Notes: generated by a model from the letters alone, not told the origin. A DNA stretch of 64,000 nt from Pseudonocardia autotrophica (GCF_003945385.1 NZ_AP018920.1:3658001-3722000); one strand, 5' to 3'; positions 36,054 through 45,138 are shown, counted from the stretch's first letter. Numbers and translations: made by a program.

Positions 36054-36781
36054 GAGCGCTCCAGCAGGTCGGCGAGATCGGTGACGACGACGTCCGCGCC
36101 GTGCTCACGCAGCGCGGCGGCCTGGTCGAGGCGGTCGACGCCGATCACGGCGCCGAATCCTCCGGCGCGGCCGGCCTGCACGCCGGCCAGCGCGTCCTCG
36201 AACACCACGGCGGCGGAGGTGTCGACCTCCAGGTCGGCCGCGGCAGCGAGGAAGGTGTCGGGTGCGGGCTTGCCGGGAAGCCCGCGTTCCCGGGCGGTGA
36301 CGCCGTCGACCCGGTGGTCGATGAACGTCTCCAGCCCGGTGACCCGCAGGATCTGCTCGGCGTTCGCCGAGGACGAGACGACGGCGGTGACCAGCCCGGC
36401 CTCCCGTACCGCCTCCAGGTAACGCCGCGAGCCCGGGTACACCCGGACGCCCTCGGTGATCTTCACCTGGACCAGGTCGTTCTTGCGGGTCGACAGGCCC
36501 CACAGCGTCTCGGTGTCGGCGTCGTCGTCCGGGCTGCCCTCGGGCAGCGCCACGCCACGCGATTCGAGGAAGCTGCGGGTGCCCTCGAGTCGCGGCTTGC
36601 CGTCGACGTACGGACCGTAGTCGGCCGCTACGTCGAACGGGGTGAACGTGTCCCCGTCACGGCGTCGGAGGTACTCGTCGAACATCTGCTTCCACGCCGC
36701 GGCATGCACGCTCGCGGTATCGGTCAGCACGCCGTCGAGGTCGAACAGGCACGCTCGTGTGCCGTCGGGGAGCCCCAGCAT
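36050..36781 (-). CDS. Beta-phosphoglucomutase-like HAD phosphatase
   Basis: 243 residues. HAD motif I is [13 protein letters not shown] with nucleophile Asp14 and acid/base Asp16. The cap domain includes [36 protein letters not shown] gives motif II and the cap contact, [12 protein letters not shown] the Lys, and [13 protein letters not shown] the metal-binding acids. It converts beta-glucose 1-phosphate to glucose 6-phosphate, completing the GH65 pathway. ATG at 36781 was preferred over GTG at 36790 because TAGCGT (36789-36794, minus) lies 7 bases before it. Confidence 0.9.
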   Translation of the reverse strand: MLGLPDGTRACLFDLDGVLTDTASVHAAAWKQMFDEYLRRRDGDTFTPFDVAADYGPYVDGKPRLEGTRSFLESRGVALPEGSPDDDADTETLWGLSTRKNDLVQVKITEGVRVYPGSRRYLEAVREAGLVTAVVSSSANAEQILRVTGLETFIDHRVDGVTARERGLPGKPAPDTFLAAAADLEVDTSAAVVFEDALAGVQAGRAGGFGAVIGVDRLDQAAALREHGADVVVTDLADLLERS

Positions 36782-36788
36782 GGCGCGC

Positions 36789-36794
36789 ACGCTA
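36789..36794 (-). promoter_or_regulatory. -10 box of the beta-phosphoglucomutase/GH65 operon
   Basis: TAGCGT on the minus strand, 7 bases before the ATG at 36781. The same hexamer and gap occur before the AtuA gene. Confidence 0.55.
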
Positions 36795-36853
36795 TCCGGA
36801 TCGATGAAGTTCCGTCTCCCCCGGGGACCACAGTGGTTACCCCGAGATGTCGA

Positions 36854-38608
36854 TCACAAACCTTCCGGAACGTCCAGCGGCACGCTGAACAGGACGAACG
36901 GGTCACGGACGGCGTCCGCGGGGCGGATCTCGATCCGGCAGGACGGTCCACCCGGATCGGTGACGAGCCGGACGTGCACCGCTCCCCCGCCGGGTACCGG
37001 CTCGATCTCCTCCTGCACCCCGCGGCGCACCGCGGCCAGCACCGACAGCGGCGGGACCGCGGCCCCCGGATCGACGCCGGCGGCCGCCGGGTCGTCGATC
37101 TCGGCGCTCAGCCGGGCACCGAACCGGGTCCCCTCGATCTGCAGGTATGCGCGGACCGCGGCCAGCTCCTCGTCCAGCCGGATGGTCGGCTCCTCGGCGC
37201 GGTCGGCGGCCCGGGACAGATCGGCGAAGCCGAGCAGCAGCTCGCGGGCCCGCGGCGGATCGGTGCGGACCAGCGAGGCGATCGTGTTCAGCGTGTTGTA
37301 GACGAAGTGCTGCTCCAGCCGCCGGGACAGCGGGCCGTGCCAGGTGCCGGGCTGCTCCGGGCCGGCGGCCGGCACCGGCGCGGCATCGGTGCCCGCCGGC
37401 CCGGCGCCGGAGCGGGCGTCGGTACCGGTGCGCGAGCGGGCCCCGGCATCGGCGCGCGAGTGGACGTCGGCACCTGCACGTGAGCGGGGCTCGGCATCGG
37501 CGCGGGAGCGGGCCTCGGCACCGGCGTCGGCACGGGGGCGGGACCGGGCCTCGTCGCGGGCGCGGGTGCCGGTGTCGCGCACAGGGTCCGGCGACACCGG
37601 CCCGCCACCCTGCGACCCCCCGGCGGCCGGCATGTCGAGCAGGTCGTCGTCGCGCTCGTCGTCCGGGACGAGCCCCCGCCAGGAGGGCAGCGCGAGCCGT
37701 CCGGCGGCCGTCCGGCCCCGGTGCTCGACGGCGGCGGCCAGCCCGGGCGCCAGCCAGCGGGCGTGCTCGGCGACCCCGTCCGGCACGGCCGAGGGCGGTG
37801 GGCCGGACGGTGCGGCGAGGATCGTCCGTGCATCGGCGTCCGCGGCGCCGATCCCGACCCGGCCGACGTACCGCGGCCCCTCCGGCCCGGGCAGCGCCAG
37901 CAGCACCGCGGCGATCCGGTCCGGCCGCCCCGGCGCCGGGACCCAGCCGGCCAGGAGCACCTGCCTGCGCCTGCGCAGCGGCACCCGCAGCCAGTTCCGG
38001 GTCCGCCTGCCCGGCTGGTAGGGCACGTCGAGCCGCTTGAGGTGCAGCCCGTCCAGCCCGTACTGCTCGGCGGTGCGGACCACCAGCTCGGCCTCGTCCA
38101 GCCCGAACGAGGGCGGCACCAGGATCGCCGGCCCGGCCAGCGCCAGCTTCTCCAGCTCGGCGCGCCGGCGCCGGTAGGGCAGCTCCAGCACCCGGCGCCC
38201 GTCACACCACAGCAGATCGGTCACGACGTAGCCGATCGGCACCTCGGCGCGCAGCGCGGCGTCCGGGGTGAGCGTCGCGGTCCGGCGCAGCAGCGGCCCG
38301 CGGGACGGGCGGCCCGCCTCGTCGAGCGCGACGACGGTGCCGTCGAGGACCAGTCCGCCCGGCGGCGCCTGCTCGGCCAGCACGGCCAGCTCGGGGAACG
38401 AACCGGTGACGCTGCGCGCCGTCGACGACAGCAGCCGCACCCGCCCGCGGCGCACGTAGGCGACACACCGGTGCCCCTCCCAGCCGAACTCGACGGCCCA
38501 GCGCGCGGGATCGGTGGCGTCGGCCAGTTCGCCGGTCGCGGGCAGCATCGGCGGCACGAGATCGGGCATGGTCGGGCGGGACCCACCCGACACCCCTCCC
38601 CCGGTCAC
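36854..38608 (-). CDS. Fusion of degenerate ATP-dependent DNA ligase and LytS-type kinase modules
   Basis: 584 residues from the GTG at 38608, supported by TACCGT 6 bases upstream. Residues 15-300 follow the LigD/LigC ligase domain (PPMLPATGEL, FPELAVL, VVTDLLWCDGR, LKRLDVPYQPGRR, RYVGRVG). Key residues are lost: the AMP-accepting Lys of KxDGxR is Gly42 (GWEGHR), the motif III Glu is Thr91 (LDGTVV), and the motif V Lys is replaced (WLRVP). After a repetitive Arg/Ala/Asp linker (348-403) comes a His_kinase segment (LEQHFVYNTLNTIASLVRTDP, His434) in which the Asn box is VRRG and no glycine box follows. Both modules are probably non-catalytic. Function unknown; possibly a DNA-linked scaffold. 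Confidence 0.75.
   Translation of the reverse strand: MTGGGVSGGSRPTMPDLVPPMLPATGELADATDPARWAVEFGWEGHRCVAYVRRGRVRLLSSTARSVTGSFPELAVLAEQAPPGGLVLDGTVVALDEAGRPSRGPLLRRTATLTPDAALRAEVPIGYVVTDLLWCDGRRVLELPYRRRRAELEKLALAGPAILVPPSFGLDEAELVVRTAEQYGLDGLHLKRLDVPYQPGRRTRNWLRVPLRRRRQVLLAGWVPAPGRPDRIAAVLLALPGPEGPRYVGRVGIGAADADARTILAAPSGPPPSAVPDGVAEHARWLAPGLAAAVEHRGRTAAGRLALPSWRGLVPDDERDDDLLDMPAAGGSQGGGPVSPDPVRDTGTRARDEARSRPRADAGAEARSRADAEPRSRAGADVHSRADAGARSRTGTDARSGAGPAGTDAAPVPAAGPEQPGTWHGPLSRRLEQHFVYNTLNTIASLVRTDPPRARELLLGFADLSRAADRAEEPTIRLDEELAAVRAYLQIEGTRFGARLSAEIDDPAAAGVDPGAAVPPLSVLAAVRRGVQEEIEPVPGGGAVHVRLVTDPGGPSCRIEIRPADAVRDPFVLFSVPLDVPEGL
37400..37567 (-). repeat. Low-complexity repeat encoding the ligase-kinase linker
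   Basis: A run of imperfect repeats encoding units such as RSRADA and RSRAGAD (residues 348-403 of the fusion protein). The DNA shows recurring GCGCGAGCGGG-like words. It is likely a flexible, expandable spacer. Confidence 0.6.
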
Positions 38609-38614
38609 GGGCCC

Positions 38615-38620
38615 ACGGTA
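38615..38620 (-). promoter_or_regulatory. -10 box of the ligase-kinase fusion gene
   Basis: TACCGT on the minus strand, 6 bases before the GTG at 38608. It decides the start over the ATG at 38569. Confidence 0.5.
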
Positions 38621-38690
38621 GTCGGGCGCGCGGCGCCGGCCTCCAGCCGCGGTCACCGCGCCCGGGCCACCAGGCACAATCGGGGCCATC

Positions 38691-41270
38691 ATGACGCTCA
38701 CCGACCGGCTTCCCCGCACCTCCGGCCCCGACAACCCGATCGATCCCGCCGACCTGGTGGAGATCTTCGCCGACTGGGCGTTCGACGAGCGCGGGCTGTC
38801 GCTGTACCCGGCGCAGGAGGAGTCGCTGCTGGAGCTGGTGACCGGCGCGAACGTCATCCTGTCCACCCCGACCGGCTCCGGGAAGTCGCTGGTGGCGATG
38901 GGCGCCCACGCCGCGGCGCTGGCCCGCGGGGAGCGCACCTTCTACACCGCGCCGATCAAGGCGCTGGTCAGCGAGAAGTTCTTCGCGCTGTGCGAGGTGT
39001 TCGGTGCGGACAAGGTCGGCATGCTCACCGGCGACGCCGCGGTCAACGAGAAGGCCCCGATCATCTGCTGCACCGCGGAGATCCTGGCCAATCTGGCGTT
39101 GCGCACCGGATCGGGCGCCGACGTCGGCTCCGTCGTGATGGACGAGTTCCACTTCTACGCCGACCCGTCCCGCGGCTGGGCCTGGCAGGTGCCGATCGTC
39201 GAGCTCCCGCAGGCACAGTTCCTGCTGATGAGCGCGACCCTGGGCGACACGTCGTTCTTCGCCGGGGACCTGACCCGGCGCACCGGCCGGGAGACCGCCG
39301 AGATCACCTCGGTGGACCGGCCGGTGCCGCTGCACTTCCGCTACGTCGTCGAGCCGTTGCACGAGACGATCACCGAGCTGCTGGGGACGAAGGAGGCGCC
39401 GGTCTACATCGTGCACTTCACCCAGCAGGCGGCCGTGGAGCGGGCGCAGGCGCTGATGAGCGTGAACGTCACGTCCAAGGAGGACAAGGCGGCGATCGCC
39501 GAGACGATCGGCGCGTTCCGCTTCACCTCCGGGTTCGGCCGGACGCTGTCCCGGCTGGTCCGGCACGGCATCGGGGTGCACCACGCCGGGATGCTGCCCC
39601 GCTACCGGCGGCTGGTGGAGACGCTCGCCCAGGCCGGGCTGCTCAAGGTCATCTGCGGCACCGACACCCTCGGCGTCGGCATCAACGTGCCGATCCGCAC
39701 GGTGCTGTTCACCGCGCTGTCCAAGTACGACGGCCGCCGGGTCCGCCCGCTCAAGGCCCGCGAGTTCCACCAGATCGCCGGCCGGGCCGGGCGCGCCGGA
39801 TACGACACCGTCGGCACCGTCGTCGCCCAGGCGCCGGAGCACGACATCGAGAACGCGAAGGCACTCGCCAAGGCCGGTGACGACCCGAAGAAGCGTCGCA
39901 AGATCCAGCGCAAGCAGCCGCCCGAGGGTTTCGTCGGCTGGTCGCAGACCTCGTTCGAGAAGCTGCAGCAGGCCAGCCCCGAGGCGCTGACCAGCCACTT
40001 CGAGGTCACCCACGCGATGCTGCTGAACGTCGTCTCGCGCGGTGGCGACACCTACGCCGCGATGCGGCACCTGCTCACCGACAACCACGAGCCGCGCCGC
40101 CGCCAGCTCAAGCACATGCTGCGGGCGATCGCGATCTACCGGGCGCTGCGCAGCGCGGGCGTCGTCGAGGAGTACCGGGTGGAGGGCGCCGAGCGGCCCC
40201 GGGTCCGGATCGTCGACGAGCTGCAGCTCGACTTCGCGCTGAACCAGCCGCTGTCGCCGTTCGCGCTCGCCGTGTTCGAGCTGCTCGACCAGGAGTCCCC
40301 CGACTACGCGCTGGACGTGCTGTCGGTGGTCGAGTCCACCCTGGACGACCCGCGGCAGATCCTCGCCGCCCAGCAGAACAAGGCTCGCGGCGAGGCGATC
40401 GCGGCGATGAAGGCCGACGGCATCGAGTACGAGGAGCGGATGGCGCGGCTGGAGGAGGTCACCCACCCCAAGCCGCTGGACGAGATGCTGCACGCGGCGC
40501 TGGCGACCTACCGCGGCGGCGCACCGTGGGTGGCGGATGCCGTGCTGTCGCCCAAGTCGGTGGTGCGCGACATGAGCGAGCGGGCGATGACGTTCACCGA
40601 GTACGTCTCGCACTACCAGCTCGCCCGGTCCGAGGGGCTCGTGCTGCGCTACCTGGCCGACGCCTACCGGGCGCTGCGCCAGACCGTTCCGGAGCACGCG
40701 CGCACCGAGGAGCTCACCGACCTGATCGAGTGGCTCGGCGAGCTGGTCCGGCAGACCGACTCGTCGCTGCTCGACGAGTGGGAGAAGCTCGCCGCGGGCG
40801 CCGACACCGACGGCGCGGGCGGCGAGGTCACGCCACCGGGCGCGGACGTCGGGCTGGCCGCGCCGTCCGGGGTGACCGGCAACGCGCGCGCGTTCCGGGT
40901 GCTGGTCCGCAACGCGATGTTCCGCCGGGTGGAGCTCGCCGCGCTGAGCCGTCTCGACGAGCTCGGCGCACTCGACGCCGACGCCGGCTGGACGGCCGCG
41001 CGCTGGCGCGAGGCACTGGCGCCGTACTTCGAGATCCACGACCGGATCGGGTTCGGGCCCCAGGCCCGCGGCCCGGAGCTGTTCGACCTCACCGAGGAGG
41101 CCGACCGCTGGCTGGTCCGCCAGGTGCTCGACGATCCGGCCGGTGACCGGGACTGGGCGATCACCGCCGAGATCGACCTGGCCGCCTCGGACGAGGCGGG
41201 CGAAGCGGTCGTCTGGGTGACGGCGGTGACCGACGGCTCACCGACGGAGGCGCTCGACCCGCAGGCGTAA
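38691..41270 (+). CDS. Ski2-like DEXH-box helicase with DUF3516 C-terminus
   Basis: 859 residues. Core motifs: Walker A LSTPTGSGKSLVAMG, Ia TAPIKALVSEKF, DEFH box VVMDEFHFYAD, SAT motif LLMSATLGD, and motif [17 protein letters not shown]. The C-terminal half, from about residue 400, is the DUF3516 region found in actinobacterial members. It is probably an RNA helicase (Ski2/Brr2-like family); its substrate is unknown. It diverges from the ligase-kinase fusion gene across 82 bases. Confidence 0.87.
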   Translation: MTLTDRLPRTSGPDNPIDPADLVEIFADWAFDERGLSLYPAQEESLLELVTGANVILSTPTGSGKSLVAMGAHAAALARGERTFYTAPIKALVSEKFFALCEVFGADKVGMLTGDAAVNEKAPIICCTAEILANLALRTGSGADVGSVVMDEFHFYADPSRGWAWQVPIVELPQAQFLLMSATLGDTSFFAGDLTRRTGRETAEITSVDRPVPLHFRYVVEPLHETITELLGTKEAPVYIVHFTQQAAVERAQALMSVNVTSKEDKAAIAETIGAFRFTSGFGRTLSRLVRHGIGVHHAGMLPRYRRLVETLAQAGLLKVICGTDTLGVGINVPIRTVLFTALSKYDGRRVRPLKAREFHQIAGRAGRAGYDTVGTVVAQAPEHDIENAKALAKAGDDPKKRRKIQRKQPPEGFVGWSQTSFEKLQQASPEALTSHFEVTHAMLLNVVSRGGDTYAAMRHLLTDNHEPRRRQLKHMLRAIAIYRALRSAGVVEEYRVEGAERPRVRIVDELQLDFALNQPLSPFALAVFELLDQESPDYALDVLSVVESTLDDPRQILAAQQNKARGEAIAAMKADGIEYEERMARLEEVTHPKPLDEMLHAALATYRGGAPWVADAVLSPKSVVRDMSERAMTFTEYVSHYQLARSEGLVLRYLADAYRALRQTVPEHARTEELTDLIEWLGELVRQTDSSLLDEWEKLAAGADTDGAGGEVTPPGADVGLAAPSGVTGNARAFRVLVRNAMFRRVELAALSRLDELGALDADAGWTAARWREALAPYFEIHDRIGFGPQARGPELFDLTEEADRWLVRQVLDDPAGDRDWAITAEIDLAASDEAGEAVVWVTAVTDGSPTEALDPQA

Positions 41271-41303
41271 CCCGGTCGGCCCCATCGGACACGCCGGATC
41301 GGT

Positions 41304-41309
41304 TACGGT
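41304..41309 (+). promoter_or_regulatory. -10 box of the PAS-GGDEF-EAL gene
   Basis: TACGGT predicts a start near 41316. It overlaps the GTG at 41308, so that codon cannot be the translation start; the ATG at 41362 is used. Confidence 0.5.
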
Positions 41310-41361
41310 GTTCCACGATCGAGAGGGCAGTCCCTCCACCGGAGCGAACGGGGGTCGGTGG

Positions 41362-43512
41362 ATGCAGCAGGCCGACGTCGCCGCTGCATGCGCTGACCAC
41401 GGCCGGGCGCTCGCCGCCGAGGCGTTGCCCGCGCCGTCCGAGCTCGTGAGTGCCTGGACCGCCACACTGGCCCGCCGGTGTGCCCAGCCCGCCGCCGAGC
41501 TGCGCCCGCTGCTGGAGCGGCTCACCGACCGGATGCGCGCGGCCGCGACCGGCGAGAGCCTCGATCCGGCGGAGGTCGTCGGCGTGGGCCGCGAGCTGAT
41601 CCAGGCGCGGATCACCGATCCGGCCTGCCTGGAGGCCTCGCTGACGGTGCTCGGCGGGCATCTGGAGCCGGGGGCCGACACCGGGGCCCGGGTCCGGCGG
41701 CTGGCCGCGGTGCAGGCGTCGTTCGTCCGCGGGTTCACCGATGCCCTGCGGCTGCAGGTGCTCGCCGACCAGGAGCAGGTCACCCGGGCGGCACTGGAGG
41801 CCCGTGAGGTCGCCGAACGGGCCCGCTGGGCGTCCGAGACCCGGTTCTCGGCGATGTTCGACTCCGCCGCGGTCGGCATCGTGATCTTCGACCCGCGTGG
41901 TCGTTCGATCGAGGCCAACGACGCCGCCGCGGCGATGCTCGGCTACTCCCGTGAGCAGCTCACCGGGATGAGCGTCGCCGACTTCGTGTCCGTCGAGCAC
42001 GCCCCCGAGCTCTGGGCGGAACGCCCGCGGCTGCTCGACGGCTCGCTGGACCGGCTGCGCGTCGTGCGCCCGGTGCGCCGCGCCGACGACGTCGAGATCT
42101 GGATCGACGCGGTCGTCACCCCGCTCCACGAGGACGACGGCTCGACCGACTACCTGGTCGCCGTCCTGAGCGACGTCACCGAGCAGCGCGAGCTGCAGCG
42201 ACGGCTGGAGCACCAGGCCTCCCACGATCCGCTGACCGGCCTGCCGAACCGCTCGTTGTTCTTCGGGCGGCTGGCCGCAGCGATCGCCGGGTCCGGCATC
42301 GACGGCCCCCGCCCCGGCATCTGCTATCTCGACCTGGACGGCTTCAAGGTCGTGAACGACACCCTCGGGCACCAGGCGGGTGACCGGCTGCTGACGGTGC
42401 TCGCGGACCGGTTGCGCGCCGCCCTGGAGCCGGAGGGGTATCTGGTCGCCCGGATGGGCGGCGACGAGTTCGTGGTGCTCGTGCCCCGCACGACCGACCG
42501 GGCCGATCTGGAGGAGATCGCGGGTCGCGCGCTGGGCACCGTGCGCCGGCCGGTCCGGATCGACGGCCGGGACATCGTGATCTCGGCCAGCGTCGGGGTG
42601 GTGCGGCACGACGGCGAGCTGGACGCGGACGAGCTGCTGCAGGCCGCCGACACCACGCTCTACTCCGCCAAGCGGGCCGGGCGGGGCCGCTACGTGCTCT
42701 ACGACCGGGAACGGCACCGGTCCGACGTCCGCCGGTTCGAGCTCTCCTCGCAGATGCCCGAGGCGCTGCGTCGCGACGACTTCGTGGTGGTCTACCAGCC
42801 GCTGGTCCGGCTCGCCGACGAGCAGACCGTCGGGGTGGAGGCGCTGGTGCGGTGGCAGCGCCCGGACGGCGAGCTGCTCGGCCCGGATCGGTTCATCCCG
42901 CTCGCCGAGGAGACCGGGCTGGTCGTCCCGCTGGGCCGCCGGGTGCTCGACGAGGCGTGCCGGCAGGGACGGACCTGGGCCGATCAGCACCCGGACCGGC
43001 CGCTGCTGGTCAGCGTGAACGTCGCGGCCCGCCAGATCGTCGAGTCCGATCTGGTTGCGGACGTCGCGGCCACCCTGGAACGGCACGACTGGCCGGCCGA
43101 ACGGCTGCAGATCGAGCTGACCGAGTCCGACCTGATGGGGTCGCCGGGCGGGCCGCCCGCGACGCTGCGGGAGCTGGAACGGATGGGCGTGCGGATCGCG
43201 ATCGACGACTTCGGGACCGGCTACTCGAACCTCGCCTACCTGCGGCATCTCCCGGTGCACGTGCTGAAGCTGGCCGGCCACTTCGTGGCCGGCTCCGCCG
43301 AGCGGGACGACGTCATCCTGCGCACGCTGATCTCGCTGGCCTCGGCACTGGACCTGGAGGTCACCGCGGAGGCGGTGGAGACCAGGGAGCAGGCGATGCG
43401 GCTGCGTGAGTACGGCTGCGCGAACGCGCAGGGCTGGTACTACGCGCCCGCGGTCGTCCCGGAACGGGTCCCGGAGCTCATCCGCGACCCGTTCCTGCGC
43501 GATGGCGGCTGA
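41362..43512 (+). CDS. PAS-GGDEF-EAL cyclic di-GMP turnover protein
   Basis: 716 residues. A helical N-terminal domain (1-150) is followed by a PAS domain (about 155-270, FSAMFDSAAVGIVIFDPRG), a GGDEF domain with intact GGDEF in ARMGGDEFVVL but no RxxD I-site, and an EAL domain. The EAL domain keeps GVEALVRW, the Glu of ELTES, the DDFGTGYSNL Asp pair, the later Lys, Glu and Gln, but reads KLAGHF where KIDRSF is usual and AEAVET for AEGVET. It is cytosolic, with no membrane helix. It may both make and break cyclic di-GMP; the PAS ligand is unknown. Confidence 0.9.
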   Translation: MQQADVAAACADHGRALAAEALPAPSELVSAWTATLARRCAQPAAELRPLLERLTDRMRAAATGESLDPAEVVGVGRELIQARITDPACLEASLTVLGGHLEPGADTGARVRRLAAVQASFVRGFTDALRLQVLADQEQVTRAALEAREVAERARWASETRFSAMFDSAAVGIVIFDPRGRSIEANDAAAAMLGYSREQLTGMSVADFVSVEHAPELWAERPRLLDGSLDRLRVVRPVRRADDVEIWIDAVVTPLHEDDGSTDYLVAVLSDVTEQRELQRRLEHQASHDPLTGLPNRSLFFGRLAAAIAGSGIDGPRPGICYLDLDGFKVVNDTLGHQAGDRLLTVLADRLRAALEPEGYLVARMGGDEFVVLVPRTTDRADLEEIAGRALGTVRRPVRIDGRDIVISASVGVVRHDGELDADELLQAADTTLYSAKRAGRGRYVLYDRERHRSDVRRFELSSQMPEALRRDDFVVVYQPLVRLADEQTVGVEALVRWQRPDGELLGPDRFIPLAEETGLVVPLGRRVLDEACRQGRTWADQHPDRPLLVSVNVAARQIVESDLVADVAATLERHDWPAERLQIELTESDLMGSPGGPPATLRELERMGVRIAIDDFGTGYSNLAYLRHLPVHVLKLAGHFVAGSAERDDVILRTLISLASALDLEVTAEAVETREQAMRLREYGCANAQGWYYAPAVVPERVPELIRDPFLRDGG

Positions 43513-43527
43513 GCCGGGCGTCAGCCG
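43506..43527. terminator. Bidirectional hairpin after the PAS-GGDEF-EAL gene
   Basis: Perfect 7-base stem CGGCTGA / TCAGCCG with an 8-base loop. The arms carry the stop codons of both convergent genes (43510-43512 and 43521-43523). Confidence 0.65.
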
Positions 43528-44306
43528 TTGCGCTCGTCGCGCCAGGCGATCCAGTCCTTGAGCCGGCCGAGGTCGTAGCCGCCCTGCCCGTCCTGGCCGA
43601 CGGTGAACATCCGGACGCCGGCGTCGTACAGTCCGGCCCCGAGCTCGTCCGGGGTGCCCTCGACGGCGGCCGAACGCTCGATCTCGGCCGGGTCGCGACC
43701 GATGTCGCGGCAGTGCCCGTCGAGCACCGCGCACTTGTGCGTGAGGGTGTCGACGTCGCCGAAGCCGTGCCAGATGGTGGCGTGCTCGGCGGTGTAGCGC
43801 AGGGTCTTCTTCTCGCCCCCACCGCCGACGAGCACCGGGATGTCACGGGTGGGTGCCGGGTTCAGCTTCGCCCAGCGGTCCCGGATCCGGGGCAGCGCCT
43901 GGGCGAGGTCGCGCAGCCGGTCGCCCGCGGTGCCGAACTCGTAGCCGTACTCGTCGTAGTCGCGCTCGAACCAGCCGGCGCCGATGCCGAGGATCAGCCG
44001 GCCCTCGGAGATGTGGTCCACGGTGCGGGCCATGTCCGCGAGCAGCTCGGGATTGCGGTAGCTGTTGCAGCTCACCAGGGCGCCGATCTGCACCCGGGAG
44101 GTGGCCTCGGCCCAGGCACCCAGCATCGTCCAGCACTCGAAGTGCTTGCCGTCGGGTTCGCCGTAGAGCGGGAAGAAGTGGTCCCAGTTGAAGACGACGT
44201 CGGCACCGGCCTCCTCGGCGGCGGCCACCGTGCGGCGGATGTCGGAGTAGTCGGCGTGCTGGGGCTGCAGCTGCAGCCCGATGCGGACGGGACGCGGATC
44301 GGTCAT
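43521..44306 (-). CDS. LLM-class F420-dependent oxidoreductase
   Basis: 261 residues from the ATG at 44306 (MTDPRPVRIGLQL). It is a luciferase-like monooxygenase fold: GADVVFNWDHFFPLYG, IGALVSCNSYRNPELLADMARTVD, GRLILGIGAGWFERDYDEYG and IPVLVGGGGEKKTL are typical of actinobacterial F420-type members. It should use F420H2, which Fgd (21.3 kb) regenerates. The substrate is unknown. CAGTAT lies 6 bases before the ATG as a weak -10. Confidence 0.85.
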   Translation of the reverse strand: MTDPRPVRIGLQLQPQHADYSDIRRTVAAAEEAGADVVFNWDHFFPLYGEPDGKHFECWTMLGAWAEATSRVQIGALVSCNSYRNPELLADMARTVDHISEGRLILGIGAGWFERDYDEYGYEFGTAGDRLRDLAQALPRIRDRWAKLNPAPTRDIPVLVGGGGEKKTLRYTAEHATIWHGFGDVDTLTHKCAVLDGHCRDIGRDPAEIERSAAVEGTPDELGAGLYDAGVRMFTVGQDGQGGYDLGRLKDWIAWRDERNG

Positions 44307-44364
44307 GTCCCGATACTGGCCGATCACCCGGTCATCCGCCGCGCGACCCCGGCAGGCGACCGGC

Positions 44365-45138
44365 TCAGAGGTTGCGCAGGCCGGACAGCACGCGGTCCAG
44401 CAACGCCATGCTCGGACCGTCCTCGGCCGAGGAGACCCCGTGCACGGTCAGCCTGCCCTCGGTCGCCAGGTCGTCGATCAGGACCCGGGCGACGCCGAGT
44501 GGCACGGCGGCGAGCGCGGCCACCTCGGACACCGAACGAGCCTGCGCGCAGAGCTTCAGCACGGTCGCCTTCTCGGCGCCGAGCACCGGTGCCGGGCCGG
44601 GGACCGGCCGGACGGAGATGAGGGTCTCCAGCCGCAGCTCCATCCGGACCCGGGTCCGGCCGCCGGTGATGACATAGGGGCGGACCGCGGTGAACGCGGA
44701 CCGTGGGGCCGGTCCCGCGGCACCGCTGACCACTGGGAGCGGCGCGGTATCGGCGGTGCCGGCGGTGCTGTCCCTGGCCGTACCGGCCGTGCTGTCCCTG
44801 GCCGTACCGGCGGTGCTGTCCCTGACCGTACCGGCCGTGCCGTCTCCGGCATCGCCGATCCCGTCGTGCGACCCGGCGGCCGCCTGCCGCGCGATCCGCT
44901 CCTGTTCCGCCGCGGCGGCCCGCTCCGCGGCACGTTCCTTGCGGGTCTTGCGGCTCCGCTTGGCGGAGTGCCCGCCGAACCGGGCCCCGGTGACGCCGAC
45001 CAGGTCCTCCTCCGGCTCCGGGGTGATCGGCTCCTCGCCGTCCTCCGCGGGGCCGTGCGGGTGATCCGGATCCGGCGCGTGCCGGGCCGGGCGGGCCCCG
45101 AACCGGGCACCCGTCCGCCCGATGTCCGACGGTGCCAT
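44365..45138 (-). CDS. DUF742-family protein (CvnC-like), orphan
   Basis: 257 residues. The C-terminal DUF742 winged-helix-like domain (about 148-257) reads RPYVITGGRT, VLKLCAQARSVSEVAALAAVPLGVARVLIDDLA and VLSGLRNL. The N-terminal half is disordered and charged, with TGARFG at residues 9-14 and again at 50-55, and three copies of RDSTAGTA at 106-129. DUF742 proteins normally work with a roadblock protein and a small GTPase in conservon operons; none of these genes is here. Start ATG 45138 with GGAGGGG upstream. Confidence 0.85.
   Translation of the reverse strand: MAPSDIGRTGARFGARPARHAPDPDHPHGPAEDGEEPITPEPEEDLVGVTGARFGGHSAKRSRKTRKERAAERAAAAEQERIARQAAAGSHDGIGDAGDGTAGTVRDSTAGTARDSTAGTARDSTAGTADTAPLPVVSGAAGPAPRSAFTAVRPYVITGGRTRVRMELRLETLISVRPVPGPAPVLGAEKATVLKLCAQARSVSEVAALAAVPLGVARVLIDDLATEGRLTVHGVSSAEDGPSMALLDRVLSGLRNL
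44765..44836 (-). repeat. Three 24-base tandem repeats inside the DUF742 gene
   Basis: Units at 44765-44788, 44789-44812 and 44813-44836, differing at one or two bases, encode RDSTAGTA repeats. Being a multiple of three, copy changes would keep the frame. Confidence 0.85.
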
